Positions 32,144-42,829 of a DNA stretch of 64,000 bases are shown here, piece by piece. The first letter of the stretch is position 1, and each line of letters opens with the position of its first letter. The stretch comes from Astrothelium macrocarpum. Lineage: Eukaryota; Ascomycota; Dothideomycetes; Trypetheliales; Trypetheliaceae. The stretch lies in NCBI GenBank assembly GCA_021030915.1, contig JAGEMR010000011.1:124001-188000 (forward strand), written 5' to 3'. The notes beneath the pieces are model-generated. The model ran no database searches. It worked only from the letters and a program-made list of their open reading frames with translations, and was not told where the DNA came from. Made by a program: the position numbers and the translations under genes.

Positions 32144-33005
32144 TCAATTCCCTACCAGGAATCTTGCCTGCATAAACTCCGCCATCCCTTGGACATCATG
32201 ACAATAGGACAAATGCGGCTGCAGAACTTCATCACCCCCGGCACAGATATTATCGCCTGGACGGCAATCCGTTCTAACTATATTAGCCGGGATTTTCCCT
32301 ACCGGCTTTCCATTGTCTGGGTCACCGAAGAGAGCGACCGAGTTGATGAACGCGATATCCTCGTCAGAAAGCTGACTAGCGGCGTTGTGGACGACTGCGC
32401 AGCCTTGGCTGTATCCAGTGACGCTGAGTTTCGTCTTAGGGCATTGTTTACGGGTTTGCGAGATGAGCTTTTATCAGTCAGTCATCATCACGAAGTAAAT
32501 TAAAGTGACCAGAGAAGCTTACATTTGCCAGATCCCGACTTCCCTCAGGAGACCCTCCAGCACAGAACTCTGCTGGACTGCCAGGGTAATTATCCACGCC
32601 CTGAACAGCAACGTTGTCCGTACCCAAAGTTGCATTAAGAGCATAAATCAACGGCGGTCCCACGAGATTGCCCAAGTTGGGGTCCTCCGTGGTGCCCCTT
32701 GCAAAGATCAGCGTGAAGGGCTTGCACACGCCATTTAAGATGTCATTGCGGGTCAGGTTGGTTCCGAGGGCCTGCACGCCTGTACATCCGATGATAGCGT
32801 CGACGAGTTGCGTCTCATTAAGGGGGAGTGTGGTAGGCGTGCCAGACGCGCAGAGGGTGCCGGTGGGGGTGGGAGTTGTACCGGCGCGTTCTTCGAGGGC
32901 AGCGTAGTGGGAAGCCGGGGAGGCAGTGATTACTGGAGCTGGAGTGGCGAAAGCGGAGGTGGCGAGAGAGGAGATGGTAACGAACGTAGAAAGGCTCAGC
33001 CTCAT
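32144..33005 (-). CDS. Cutinase family serine esterase, secreted
   Basis: Hydrolyses cutin or related polyesters outside the cell. Exons 33005-32523 and 32467-32144 with a 55-bp intron give 268 residues, longer than the 200-230 of classical cutinases because of a Thr/Pro-rich segment after the signal peptide (RLSLSTFVTISSLATSAFA). The alpha/beta-hydrolase core shows FARGTTEDPNLG near the oxyanion loop, the nucleophile Ser181 in VTGYSQGCAVVHNA, Asp233 in PGDNIC, and His246 in QPHLSYCHD, the complete cutinase triad in the right order. Only the first exon is obvious as an open frame; the serine elbow lies in the second. It fits a plant-associated or litter-degrading lifestyle. Confidence 0.93.
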
Positions 33006-34484
33006 TTTGAAAGAGTGAATGAGAAATTATACGGAAAATTGGTGCAAAGAGAAAAAAGTGACTGATACTGGGATATATGTACATACCAATTTGCTTCGTG
33101 AATGTGAGCAGATCCTCCATGCTAAATGAAGTTACCGAGCTGCACATCGACAGGGCATTGTCGCGACTACACATGTCTCAACGGTTTGGGATAATTCTGG
33201 ATTTGTTTTTTTGGAAAGACGCTGGGACACAGTGGCTCTACCTTGCAAAGTCGTCATTCGTGCGAACCCTAGTCTCCATGAGAATATGGCACAAAGCTTC
33301 GTTGATCGTGCAGTATTAAGGCTGAGACTCATGTCGTAAGAGTTCTGGCAATTGATATGGTGCTCGACGTCGCATCATCGCATAAAGGTGCGAAGATTAG
33401 TAGGAATGGGCTTTAATGAGTTAGACCCTAACCTACATTCTTCACGTCAGTATTTTGAGCTGCAAAACGGTGGTTCACAAATTGTATGCAATCTGATGCG
33501 GTTTCTGCGCTGGTTTCGTGAAGGTGTGGAGGTGAGTTCTCCGCAAATCTAAATTTATTATGGAACAGCTTCAGGTATCCCAGAAAAGAAAAAAGCCTAG
33601 CCAGGAACAATGTCCACATTGGCTAGACTTGACGATAAAGCAAGTCTCAAGTTTGTCGGACTTTGACGCAAGTCCCATCAATAGCTTCGTGGTCCTTCAT
33701 ATACGACCAGTGTTCGCAGCCAAACACATGAGACATTGGATTGCTCAGCTCTCCCCACACTCCAGTTTAACGTTACAAAAACATTTTTATCTCGATACAC
33801 GAAATATTTTAACTTAGATATGGAGTTTTCAATCTGTTTGCTTATTGTTTGCTAATCTAGCTAATCCAATTTTCATTTATTTGGATTAAATGAATAATTG
33901 ATAAAAAAGGTAGTTATTATTGAGTGTCGCAACAGAGGTTGGGGCCGGAATCCAGGCGCATTTTTTCTCAAATGGAGAGTCATAATTCACACGTGGTATA
34001 CATCTGCGCTAATCCCTCGCAAACGTCAGTTGTCGCGGAAAGTACTTGTGTTGTTCTCAGTCGCAATCCTCCTACTTAAGTTTTCTAACTAATCCTCCTG
34101 ATTAATGCTCCTGCTTGTATGATTTGCATCAGGTCATCCAGCCAAGCTAAGTTCTTGGAATCAAAGCTAGCTGCAGAAGGCCAACGTGTAGCAGCGGCCC
34201 GGAGCTGCAAAATGAAGATCTTCTGAGATAGATCTCCCATTAAAAAGCATTGATGGCCATGAAAAGCAGTCAAGAATTATTGCAGCTCAAGTCTATCAAG
34301 CAAATCTCAACAATCCTACCGCTGTTGCAAGCCAACTAGCGAGCGTATCTTCATCGACGAGGACTATTGACCAATACAACAACTATTGCTGTGCAGAGCC
34401 TCCTCACGCCACCCACTCAGATTCTCGAATTCTTCCCCCGATCGGGGTTCTCGCCAAAACTTACTGCCAACACCACTTGCACTC
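33006..34484. other. 1.5-kb A/T-rich gap, no gene recognised
   Basis: Separates the divergent cutinase and PAQR genes and includes both promoters. The part from about 33,780 to 34,080 is especially A/T-rich. A plus-strand frame at about 34,225-34,480 stays open into the PAQR start region but has no known motif and is treated as leader sequence. Confidence 0.4.
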
Positions 34485-35547
34485 ATGGCCTCGACGAAAA
34501 TTCAGACGATCGATGCGATTGCTAACGATGTTAGTAGCCATGCAGCGGCTATAGCATCAAGAGTCGTCAATTTGAACGAGGCACCTGCTTGGATGCAGCA
34601 AGACCCTCTGATTGTACGATCGTATCGTAAACAGCAAGATTCCTTTATCAAATGTTTTTTTTCTCTCTGGTATGTCCACAACGAGACCGTCAGTATCTGG
34701 TCTCACCTCTCCACCGGCCTATACTTCCTGATCATGTCCATCTGGGCGTCGTTCCCTGCTCTACATGGCGGTTATCACTTTGCAGCCGCGGATCTCCATG
34801 CTTTGCAGCTCTACTTGGTGGGGGTAACAATGTGCTGCATGTTCTCGGTAGGTCCAACACTGTACTATGCTCTGTCGAATGTATCGGCTTCTAATTCTTC
34901 CAGGCGTTTTATCACTGCGTGATCTGCCATTCCCAGTGCGTCGCCAGACGCTGCTTGAAACTGGATTACCTTGGCATAATATTCAACATTACTTCGACTT
35001 GCATCTCAGCCACCTATTTCGGGCTGTATGATCAGCCCTACTTGGCTAATGTCTACATGACTGTTATCTCAATCTGTGGTCTTGCGGCGTTCTGGGTTGT
35101 ATTGGATCCTAATGTAGACGGCCCACGAGCCGCTAAGTCGAGGCATGTCAGCTCTCCAGCTTGAGATCAAATTATTCCATTAACTCTCAAAACACAGGGT
35201 TATCATCTTCGTCACTCTTGGCGCTGCCGGTTTGGCCCCCATGATGCACGGTGCTCTCTCGCCAACCATTTCCCTTCGGGGATTTTCGTTGGAGTACCTC
35301 GTCGCGGAATCAGGCTTCTACCTTCTCGGAACCGTAATATACCTCAGTCGATTTCCTGAGAGGTATTGGAGCAGGACGTTTGACGTCTGGGTGAGTTCAG
35401 CTCGCAAAACAAATACATGTAGGAATATGCAAGGTTCTAATCCATGTCCAGGGCGCCAGCCATCAGATTTTTCATTTGCTCGTGAATGTAGGACAGATCC
35501 TGCATCTGCTGGCGTTACGTGTGTCGCTTATGCAACATTATGCATGA
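34485..35547 (+). CDS. PAQR / hemolysin-III family seven-TM membrane protein (Izh/adiponectin-receptor-like)
   Basis: An integral membrane protein of the family that includes yeast Izh proteins (zinc and sterol homeostasis) and animal adiponectin receptors, with a zinc-dependent ceramidase-like core. Exons 34485-34847, 34904-35142, 35198-35390 and 35452-35547 give 296 residues. Family marks: ETVSIWSHLSTGLYF, then CCMFSAFYHCVICHS (the SxxxH zinc site, formed only after removing intron 1), LDYLGIIFNI, and at the end GASHQIFHLLVNVGQILH with the HxxxH ligands. The second intron appears to begin with GC (AAGTCGAG, then GCATGT) and end CACAG; the only nearby GT donor breaks the frame. The ligand and role are unknown. 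Confidence 0.88.
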
Positions 35548-36217
35548 ACTATAGGACGCGTTCTGGTACAGAGTTGGGGTTTAAAAGTTCTTGAGCACGC
35601 TAGTGAGACGTAAATTAGCTAGCGCAGATTTTGCTCGAACAAATCAAATTTCATAATTAATCTTAATGATCTTTGTCGAATTTCTAAATAAAACTAGAGT
35701 TGGAATTAGGATTGAGACTAAATGACGCTCTACCAATTTCGGCAAAGTGTTGTTTGTGGCGTTTTTAGCATGAATTTTTTAACCCCACCTCCGTACCAAC
35801 ACAGGATGCAAAAAGAAAGGGCAGTCTTGCATAAAGAAATGCAGGCGCGCCAGGGCCAGCAGGACCCCCCTTTCTTTTTGTACATCGTGTTGTACTACAA
35901 TTGAGAATAGTCTCGAAGGATCAAGGCTGATGAAACAGCTTCCCACATACTAAAGTATAGTAACCCTTCTCAGATCATATCAGATATAGCCCGTGTTTTA
36001 AAAATTCTTTTTTAATTCGTTTTTCTCATCCAGTCAGATTACAACAGCACAATTCGAAGGATGCGCTGATCACAGTTTATCCATCCTATGCGCCTGGGAG
36101 ATGTAGATGGGGGGCTCGACAATTCACTCTATTATTAGACTTCCTCAGTAACTGTGTTCGCCTCGCTGCTACACCATCACTCGCGCATTTGCTGTTCAAT
36201 TTTCTCTGTAGCTCAAC
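35548..36217. other. Intergenic, no gene recognised
   Basis: 670 bp, A/T-rich in its first half. Presumed PAQR 3' end and peroxidase promoter. Confidence 0.5.
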
Positions 36218-37201
36218 ATGCATTCTTTACTTTGCGTGTGGTTTTCGCTGCTCGCATGTGTCTATACTATTCCATTCTCCTCGAATCAACAGCAACCTCT
36301 TGAAGGGAATCAAGGACAGAAAGCTATCGGGCACAACGATCTTTTCTTCCCAAATCCGTCACACCCTATTCCGTACAAGATACCATTTACCTGGGACGAA
36401 CAGAAACATTACCACGTGAAGCACGTCAACGGCTCTGAAGGCGGGTACTACCGGCGGTCTTCATGTCCTGCAATAAACACCCTGGCCAACAGAGGATATC
36501 TAGACCGATCAGGCCGCAACATCAGTTATGATGAAATTTCGCAAGCGACCCGGGTTGTGTGGAACTTCGGCGATGACAACATCTTAGTGGTGCTAGAACC
36601 CACACGGCAGAACCATCCAGGACTCGACAGGATCGACCTGGACATGCTTGCAGATGGGAAGATGCAATATGAGACCAACTGCCCAGCCGCTCCGACAAGG
36701 AACGATCGCGAAATTGGAGATAACGTCAACATGAACATGACTCTGTTCGAGCAGCTCATTTCTTCCTCCACAGATGGTGTCACCATTTCCTTTGAGGACG
36801 CAGCGGAGCACCATCATCGCCGACACAACGACTCCAAAGCCAACAATCCGAACTTCCGCTTCGGCAACCAGGGTGCAATCTGCTCGCTGGCCCAGTACGG
36901 CAACATGTTCGGCGTGCTGGGGCGAGCAGGCGTGCATGGGCTGAACACATTATATGTCGAAGACGTGAAGAAATTCTACCTCGATGATGATTGGCCGGTG
37001 GATTATGCGCGCCGGGAGATGCCATTCTATTCTCCCGAAGCCAACAGCTACATTGACCGTATGTCGCGGCATATTGGATATCAGATCCAACGACCATATC
37101 CCCCGAACGACAAGGACGATATCGACGTGGAGCCGGAAACGGCGCTGTTCCAAATCCGTCCGAAGTGGGAATTCCCTGATAAGGAGGACCTGGAACTTTA
37201 A
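36218..37201 (+). CDS. Secreted heme-thiolate peroxidase (chloroperoxidase / peroxygenase family)
   Basis: A single exon of 327 residues with an N-terminal signal peptide (SLLCVWFSLLACVYTIPF). The heme-ligand loop is RRSSCPAINTLANRGYLDR, with Cys83 as the expected axial ligand; the first Pro of the classical PCP motif is Ser here. Later comes DREIGDNVNMNMTLFEQL, the usual segment after the catalytic motif, and RHNDSKANNPNFRFG, a family hallmark. Where chloroperoxidases and short peroxygenases have Glu-His-Asp (and long ones Glu-Gly-Asp), this protein has Glu152-Thr-Asn (YETNCP), so the magnesium/acid-base site is altered. Enzymes of the family hydroxylate, epoxidise or halogenate with hydrogen peroxide; some act in secondary metabolism. 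Activity here is uncertain. Confidence 0.87.
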   Translation: MHSLLCVWFSLLACVYTIPFSSNQQQPLEGNQGQKAIGHNDLFFPNPSHPIPYKIPFTWDEQKHYHVKHVNGSEGGYYRRSSCPAINTLANRGYLDRSGRNISYDEISQATRVVWNFGDDNILVVLEPTRQNHPGLDRIDLDMLADGKMQYETNCPAAPTRNDREIGDNVNMNMTLFEQLISSSTDGVTISFEDAAEHHHRRHNDSKANNPNFRFGNQGAICSLAQYGNMFGVLGRAGVHGLNTLYVEDVKKFYLDDDWPVDYARREMPFYSPEANSYIDRMSRHIGYQIQRPYPPNDKDDIDVEPETALFQIRPKWEFPDKEDLEL

Positions 37202-37468
37202 AGGGTTCATTCGAGTTACATTCTGTGGAAAGCTATTTAGCGTCATCAGGCCTAACGAAGATAGATGCCATAGTCAAACTAGCCTTAAGAAGCCTAGCCC
37301 TGCCTCTAATCCACCTAGCTCCAATTCGAATTGAACTCATCAGCCTCAATTGACTAGTCAGCTGAAAATTTAGGCATGTGCACGATTCAGCGTCATCAGC
37401 TCAACTTTTTGCATTATTCAGTTGATGTGGTCCCTCGCTATGGAATAGAGTTGGGATAGACGTCAGCC

Positions 37469-38154
37469 CTATAAACTAGGCCTTGGCTTCTTGGGATGTG
37501 CCAAATCCCACGCTGCCTTCTTCTCGTTCGTAGTCTTGCTCTTCGCGCTGAGCGCTGCGTGGAGATTCGCGTAGACACCGCCTTCTTGTATGAGGTTGGC
37601 GGGCTTCCCTTTGGAGTAATCGAAGAAAACCACCCATCCATTCGACTCCGCAACCGGGGCCTGTTGTCGGAGGGACCACATGGTCGTCGTGACGTGGTAT
37701 CGGTCCGGCTTGACCTCGTCCATTCGATTCGCGACAACGATCTAGAGCGTCGTGAGCGATCCGTATCTCATCGGCTTTCGGGCTCGCTCCCACTTACTGC
37801 GTCTGGGTAAGAGACGGGTCTCTTGATGTCCAAGGTAGTGGTCTTCACAATGACACCAATGCCCCGCGCTTTGATCAGATCCTGGAATTTGTCGCCCAAG
37901 TGTTCCTCAAAGCTCTCGAATAGACGGTAGTTGCAGGCGGAGGTGTAGTGAGGAAAGCCAGCATTCATGATATGGCCCCACGGATCCTGATCGTCTGCCC
38001 ATTTCACCGCATGTTCCAGCATGCTGGCCTTGTCGTAGCCCTGTTCCAAAGCTTGCTGCACTATCTTCTCTCTCAGAGGCTTGTAGACCTCGCCACCCCC
38101 CGGCGCATGGTACGAGGATGCCTCGAGCTGAGACTTGAATTTTGCTGGTGCCAT
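37469..38154 (-). CDS. Thioesterase-like (hotdog-fold) protein
   Basis: Exons 38154-37798 and 37741-37469 join in phase 0 over a 56-bp GTAAGT...CTCTAG intron and give 209 residues. Seen: SMLEHAVKWADDQDPWGHIMN, FPHYTSACNYRLFESFEEHL, VIVKTTTLDIKRPVSYPD, and after the intron ANRMDEVKPDRYHVTTTMWS and SNGWVVFFDYSKGKPANL. The order aspartate/asparagine-rich loop, long helix, then paired beta strands matches fungal thioesterase/thiol ester dehydrase-isomerase proteins such as those near polyketide or fatty-acid genes. It may release an acyl group from CoA; no substrate can be read. It lies tail-to-tail with the heme-thiolate peroxidase gene, 267 bp apart. Confidence 0.65.
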
Positions 38155-39183
38155 AGCTTTGAGTGCTTTTAAATGATGCTCAAGATTGTAAGAGGAAAGA
38201 GTCTATCAACAGTGTATAGATGGATGAGGCCGCGATCTCCATGCCAAAGAGCTTGGTTGGACTGGACGGGCTCTTTTATTAAAATTACGGCTGAAAAATA
38301 AATGTGCGGATTCGGCACTAGCTTTACTTTTGCTCCTCCACGCCCTCTCAGCCTATCTACGGCCGCTTTTACCTGGTCAGATATCGCGATTGTATCGTGT
38401 CTTACAGTACAATTCCGTATTGTCAACCTTGCAAAATCTTTGAGCCCAATTAGTGAAGAAAAAGTTTAACATAGTAGTGGTGGAGACAATAGAGGTGGAT
38501 GGTCGCTAGTGTCGATCCTGGGGCCACTTGCTCTTCAGCCGCAAAGGACGTGTTCCGCGCCTCGGTTGAAAGGGCTTTGTGGGGTATCCGTAGCATGTGC
38601 TGGTGCATACTACGCGAGAACGAGTCCTCCCCTGAGTTCATGCAGCTCAAATCCAACGGGGACGGGCCACCCCGCGTCCAACTGCGGCTGCCAATGTATT
38701 GCAACAAGCAATCATGGACATTTAGGGTGCGACAGATCCCAACAGTTCCATGCGTCTCATCCTTCGTGCTGCGACTGCTCAGTAATTCTGAAGACTGAGA
38801 TGGAAGCCAAGGCGCCATAGACGACCCCGTCCGGCAATCCTCTGCATCATCCGTACACACTAATGCGCACACCGTATCAAGAGGGTCATGAGGGTCATGA
38901 TTGCGAGCCAAATGCTGCGAGCGCACCCCTCAATATGTATTCTATTCGCCCTGGACAGAACCAGCGTATCTTCATCGCTCTCTATAGCATATCCCTTCGC
39001 CTCGCAAGAGTCCAGCTCGGCGGGTTCCGAGTCGTTCAATAATCATCGCGCAATAATTCTTATCCCATGAGCATCGTCCATGTTGCTAGGAATCCCAAGA
39101 ATAATGCTTAGAGCCATCGTGTGTTAAGCTTGTCTCGCGCGGATCCAATCATACTACATTGAACGCGTTCTAAACCCATCACG
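38155..39183. other. 1.0-kb divergent intergenic region
   Basis: Promoters of the thioesterase-like gene and the MFS exporter. Several short frames overlap on both strands between 38.45 and 38.93 kb without motifs, so none is called. Confidence 0.5.
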
Positions 39184-40877
39184 ATGACATCCAAGACGGC
39201 CCCAGACCATCTCCATTTCTACGAGATCTCAAAAACCTCCATCCCCAACTCAACCAAATATGTACTCTCGCCTCACTCGTTAAATTCGGATAGGCTATCC
39301 GGATTACTCTCGCCTCGATCGTTTGATTCGACCAGGAAATCCGAATTACTCTCGCCTCGATCGCTTAATTCGACCAGTGACTACCCTCTCTCGCCTCGAT
39401 CGTTCAACTCGACCAAGGAATTACTCCCTCCTCAACCGGTTGCTCCGAAGTCCGTCGGCGATTGGGATGGTCCATGCGATCCCGCAAACCCCAAGACATG
39501 GAGCTTGGGGTTGAGAATTTATCACACGCTGCTACCGGCGTTGTATGGATTCTCAGTGTCGATTGGCACGTCCATCTACTCACCGGCCGTCTTCAATGTG
39601 GAGGCTCATTTTGGAGTCAGCGAAGAAGTTGCCCTCTTGGGACTCTCTCTCTACGCTCTGGGACTCGCCTTGGGACCTATCATTGGTGCACCCATCTCTG
39701 AGACTCTCGGCAGGAAGGCTGTCTACCTGACGACGCTGCCGTTGTTCTTGTTATTTACCATGGGCGCGGGTCTCTCCCAGAACATCGAAACCTTCATTAT
39801 ATTCCGATTTCTGTCATCCACGTTTGGCTCCCCCGCGCTGGCCGTGGGCGCTGGCACGGTTGCTGACATTTGGGACATGGAACATGGTGGCGGTCTTGCC
39901 ACAGTATTAATCACCTCTACCTTCTTCCTCGGCCCTAGCCTCGGTCCGCTGATTGGAGGTTTTACGATGCAGTTCCACAATGACTTTCGTTGGATACAGT
40001 GGGTCATGATCCTGATTGCCGCTCCCGTCGGACTGGCTGCGATACCGGCCAGGGAAACCAGCAAAAAGATCATTCTCGCAAAGCGAGCGAAACTTCGCGG
40101 AGAGCCTGGTCCACCAAAGCCTCCACTCGCAGCAGTTCTGAAGCTGCTCCTCGTTGTCACGCTTGTCAGGCCTCTGAAGATGCTTGTTGCCGAGCCCATA
40201 GTCGCAAGCTGGGCATTGTACCACTCGTTTGTCTTCGGCGTGCTTTTTGCCTTTTTCGATAGCTACCCATTGGTATTCATCAAGGTGTATCACTTCACGT
40301 TCGCCCAGGTGGGTCTCGCGTTTCTAGGGATCCTGATCGGCACCGTACTTGCGGTGTTGACGTTCATCGTGATCGATAAGACTATCTACCAGAAAAAGAA
40401 ATTGGCTGCAGTACCGTTCAAACCAGCCCCGGAGGAGAGGTTGTATGTGAGTATGCTGGGTGCTTTCGGGGTCCCGATTGCTCTATTTTGGTTTGCCTGG
40501 ACCGCACGAGCGGACGTACAATTCATGGTGCCCATTGCCGCGGGAGTGCCCTTTGGATGGGGAACCGTGACCCTTTTCGTAAGTTTTTCCTCGGAGAAGG
40601 AATGACTGTTTGTTGATTTTGAATTTAGCTTGGTGGCATAACCTACTTGCTGGATACGTACGGAGCCATGTATGGTGCATCCGCCGTTGCAGCCAACGGA
40701 CTTCTGAGGTACTCCTTTGGCGCGGCTTTCCCCCTGTTCACACTGCAGATGTACAATAAACTCGGCATCAATTGGGCTACGAGTCTCCTTGCTTTCATCG
40801 GGGTAGGACTGCTACCTATTCCGTTTGTGATGTACAAGTTTGGGCCTGCATTGCGAGCAAGAAGCACTTTTCAGTAG
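39184..40877 (+). CDS. MFS exporter, DHA1 (drug:H+ antiporter, 12-TM) type
   Basis: Exons 39184-40578 and 40629-40877 (50-bp intron) give 547 residues. A 100-residue cytosolic N-terminus rich in SPRS motifs precedes the first TM (IYHTLLPALYGFSVSIG). Seen: DHA1 signatures DPANPKTWS and IIGAPISETLGRKAVYL (motif A loop between TM2 and TM3), FRFLSSTFGSPALAVGAGTV, and the motif C-like FFLGPSLGPLIGGF in TM5. After the intron LGGITYLLDTYGAMYGASAV completes the C-terminal bundle. Relatives export polyamines, fungicides or toxins. In the middle of several oxidative genes it could export a pathway product; that is inference. Confidence 0.92.
39262..39423 (+). repeat. Intragenic 42-bp tandem repeat in the exporter's N-terminus
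   Basis: Four units of 14 codons: LSPHSLNSDRLSG, LSPRSFDSTRKSE, LSPRSLNSTSDYP and a shorter LSPRSFNSTKE. The DNA core ctcgcctcgatcg recurs in the units. Copy-number change would keep frame, and each unit adds an SPRS site of the proline-directed kinase type. Confidence 0.8.
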
Positions 40878-41603
40878 CACAGATTCATCGAAATGGGAGC
40901 GTAACAACAACGGCATCTAGAAGATGACGGACGATGGCGTTTTGGACACTGTTTGCAACCCTCACAAATGACGTCCGCGAGTATTGGGGTCGTTATACAG
41001 TGCGTAATGTTTTTTCTAGTTCGGGATGGTACGATTCCGCAAGTGACTTGTGCTCTCAAATTCGTCCTTCGAGGGTCGTTCGGTTTAGGAGTAAAAGGTA
41101 AATAACTGGCATATCGACAAGAGGCTTAGGCTTCAGATAATGGGCAGCATGTCATGCTGTTCAATTCGGGAGTCGCTTGAGTCTCGTAAATTAAAAGACT
41201 AAAGCCGTGGTCTGGGAAGCACCTTGAAACATTTCCACCAACATTGAAAGGATTATAGGAATATAATTCGAGAGCAAAGACATAAAACCTAGCGTCGTTT
41301 CACTGGCGACTAACACACCCAGCCTGATGCTAGAATAAACAAATTTTAATGCTGAGCCCGTTGCTGACATGCGTCGCCAACTCTTGTCGACTTTCCTGAA
41401 ACTTGATCGTCGTAGATTACCTATTTTCTTTTTATAGTCATATATAGCCATGGTCACGGGCCTAATTTGTCTCTAATCGTAAACGACGCCCACTCTTCAT
41501 CTCATCTTTCGCAACCTGCCTACGTAACACTGTCGAAGACGAACCCTTGGTGGTATTCAGCAGGCTTCGCTAGAAGGAAGCTTTTGACCTCGCCACATTA
41601 ATC
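40878..41603. other. Intergenic, no gene recognised
   Basis: 726 bp between the exporter and the next plus-strand gene. A minus-strand frame near 41.19-41.46 kb lacks recognisable motifs and is left out. Confidence 0.5.
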
Positions 41604-42434
41604 ATGTCACAGCCTTCGCTTCTCAAATCCGTCATCGCTGCCCACGGCGGCCTCTCACGCTGGTCCCAAATCAGGAAAGTCTCCTGCACCTGGAATTTCC
41701 ACGGCCTCCTTCTCGACCTCAAGGGCTATCCCGGCTGGCGTCAACCCACCATAACAATCGATACCAAAGCCGCACCTAACGCCATCATTACGGGCCTCAA
41801 CGGCGACAAGACGAACAAATGGATCTTCAGCACGAACCATGTTTCAATCGTGAATGCAGATGGCCAGGTCCTGAAAGAGCGCAGCAACCCACGCGACTCG
41901 TTCAAGACGCACGTGCGATACCCGCCTACGCCGTGGGATGAGTTGGACCTGCTGTATTTTGTGGGTTATGCCGTGTATAACTATCTCATGACACCGTTTA
42001 TCTTCACGAACGAGGGGTTTGAAACCAAGGAGCTTGAGCCATATAGGGAGCAGGAGCGCGGGGAGACTTGGCGTGTGCTGGAGGTTACACACCCTGACGG
42101 CTGGCCGACGCATACGAAGGTGCAGCAGTTCTACTTCGGAGAGAATGATTTCCTATTGAGGAGGTTGGATTACTTTGCTGACGTGGTGCATTCGTCGGCC
42201 GCACACTATTGCTTTGATCTAAAGAGGTATGGCGGGATTGTGGTGCCAACATATAGGCGCGTAGTCAGGAGGGTCGAAGGTGAGAACGGCCGGCCGCTGT
42301 TGTCCGCCATGACTTCGTTTGGGCTGCAGTATGCAAAGGTGACAGTCGAGGACGAGGAAGGCAAAGTGGAAGAGAAGGGAACCTTCGTCGAGGTGCAAAC
42401 GAATGTAGCCGCAGAAAACGCAGCACGTGCATAA
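41604..42434 (+). CDS. Conserved protein of unknown function, common bacterial-type family
   Basis: A single exon of 276 residues without signal peptide or TM segments. Visible elements: AAHGGLSRWSQIRKVSC, KERSNPRDSFKTHVRYPPTP with WDELDLLYFVGYAVYNY, PFIFTNEGFETKELEPYREQ, GETWRVLEVTHPDGWPTHTK, and FLLRRLDYFADVV. I recognise this order from widespread uncharacterised proteins, mostly bacterial, described as distantly like outer-membrane lipoprotein-sorting proteins; no activity is known to me. The length and pattern look complete, and the lack of introns would fit acquisition from bacteria, though several genes here are also intronless. No enzymatic claim is made. Confidence 0.75.
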   Translation: MSQPSLLKSVIAAHGGLSRWSQIRKVSCTWNFHGLLLDLKGYPGWRQPTITIDTKAAPNAIITGLNGDKTNKWIFSTNHVSIVNADGQVLKERSNPRDSFKTHVRYPPTPWDELDLLYFVGYAVYNYLMTPFIFTNEGFETKELEPYREQERGETWRVLEVTHPDGWPTHTKVQQFYFGENDFLLRRLDYFADVVHSSAAHYCFDLKRYGGIVVPTYRRVVRRVEGENGRPLLSAMTSFGLQYAKVTVEDEEGKVEEKGTFVEVQTNVAAENAARA

Positions 42435-42829
42435 TGTTTTCAGATATCATCAAAGACAGCTACATAGACGTAAAATGTGAGGGCTGAGTACCGTACATTG
42501 CGATGACCATCTAAGTGAACGAGAGTTGGACTCCACTGACAAGAGCCTGCCCAGCTGGAATACAGAATGAATGATTGGAGCTTCTACGTGAGGGGCGGCT
42601 GAGCAGCCTTAAGAGTGGCTGAAGAACCTGATTAGTGACCGAGGCGGACGTTGAGCCGGTGGGAAAAAGTTCCATATGCAGTCTAGCTTTGATCTAACTC
42701 ATCTGGGTAATGAATGTCCTTGTTTTGGAGAAAAATCTTACTTAAGACCGGAACTCCTTGAACCTGTTTTCCTTTTATTCAATCTCGGCCGCAGAGGTTA
42801 ACAATTTGAGTTCTTTCATTACCCTCATG
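42435..42829. other. Convergent intergenic region
   Basis: 395 bp between two genes that face each other; presumed 3' untranslated regions. No gene seen. Confidence 0.5.

Noticed and set aside
34225..34484. Open plus-strand frame leading into the PAQR start
   Set aside because: Coding-like at first sight, but no known domain and not in frame with the PAQR protein; more likely 5' leader.
34871..34893. A 23-bp 'intron' in the PAQR gene
   Set aside because: It gives a tidy frame but is far too short to splice; the 56-bp intron 34848-34903 with a GTAGGT donor gives the expected SAFYH zinc motif.
39723..40293. Two antisense frames within the MFS exporter
   Set aside because: By-products of the codon pattern of the transmembrane segments; no start context, motif or splice partner.
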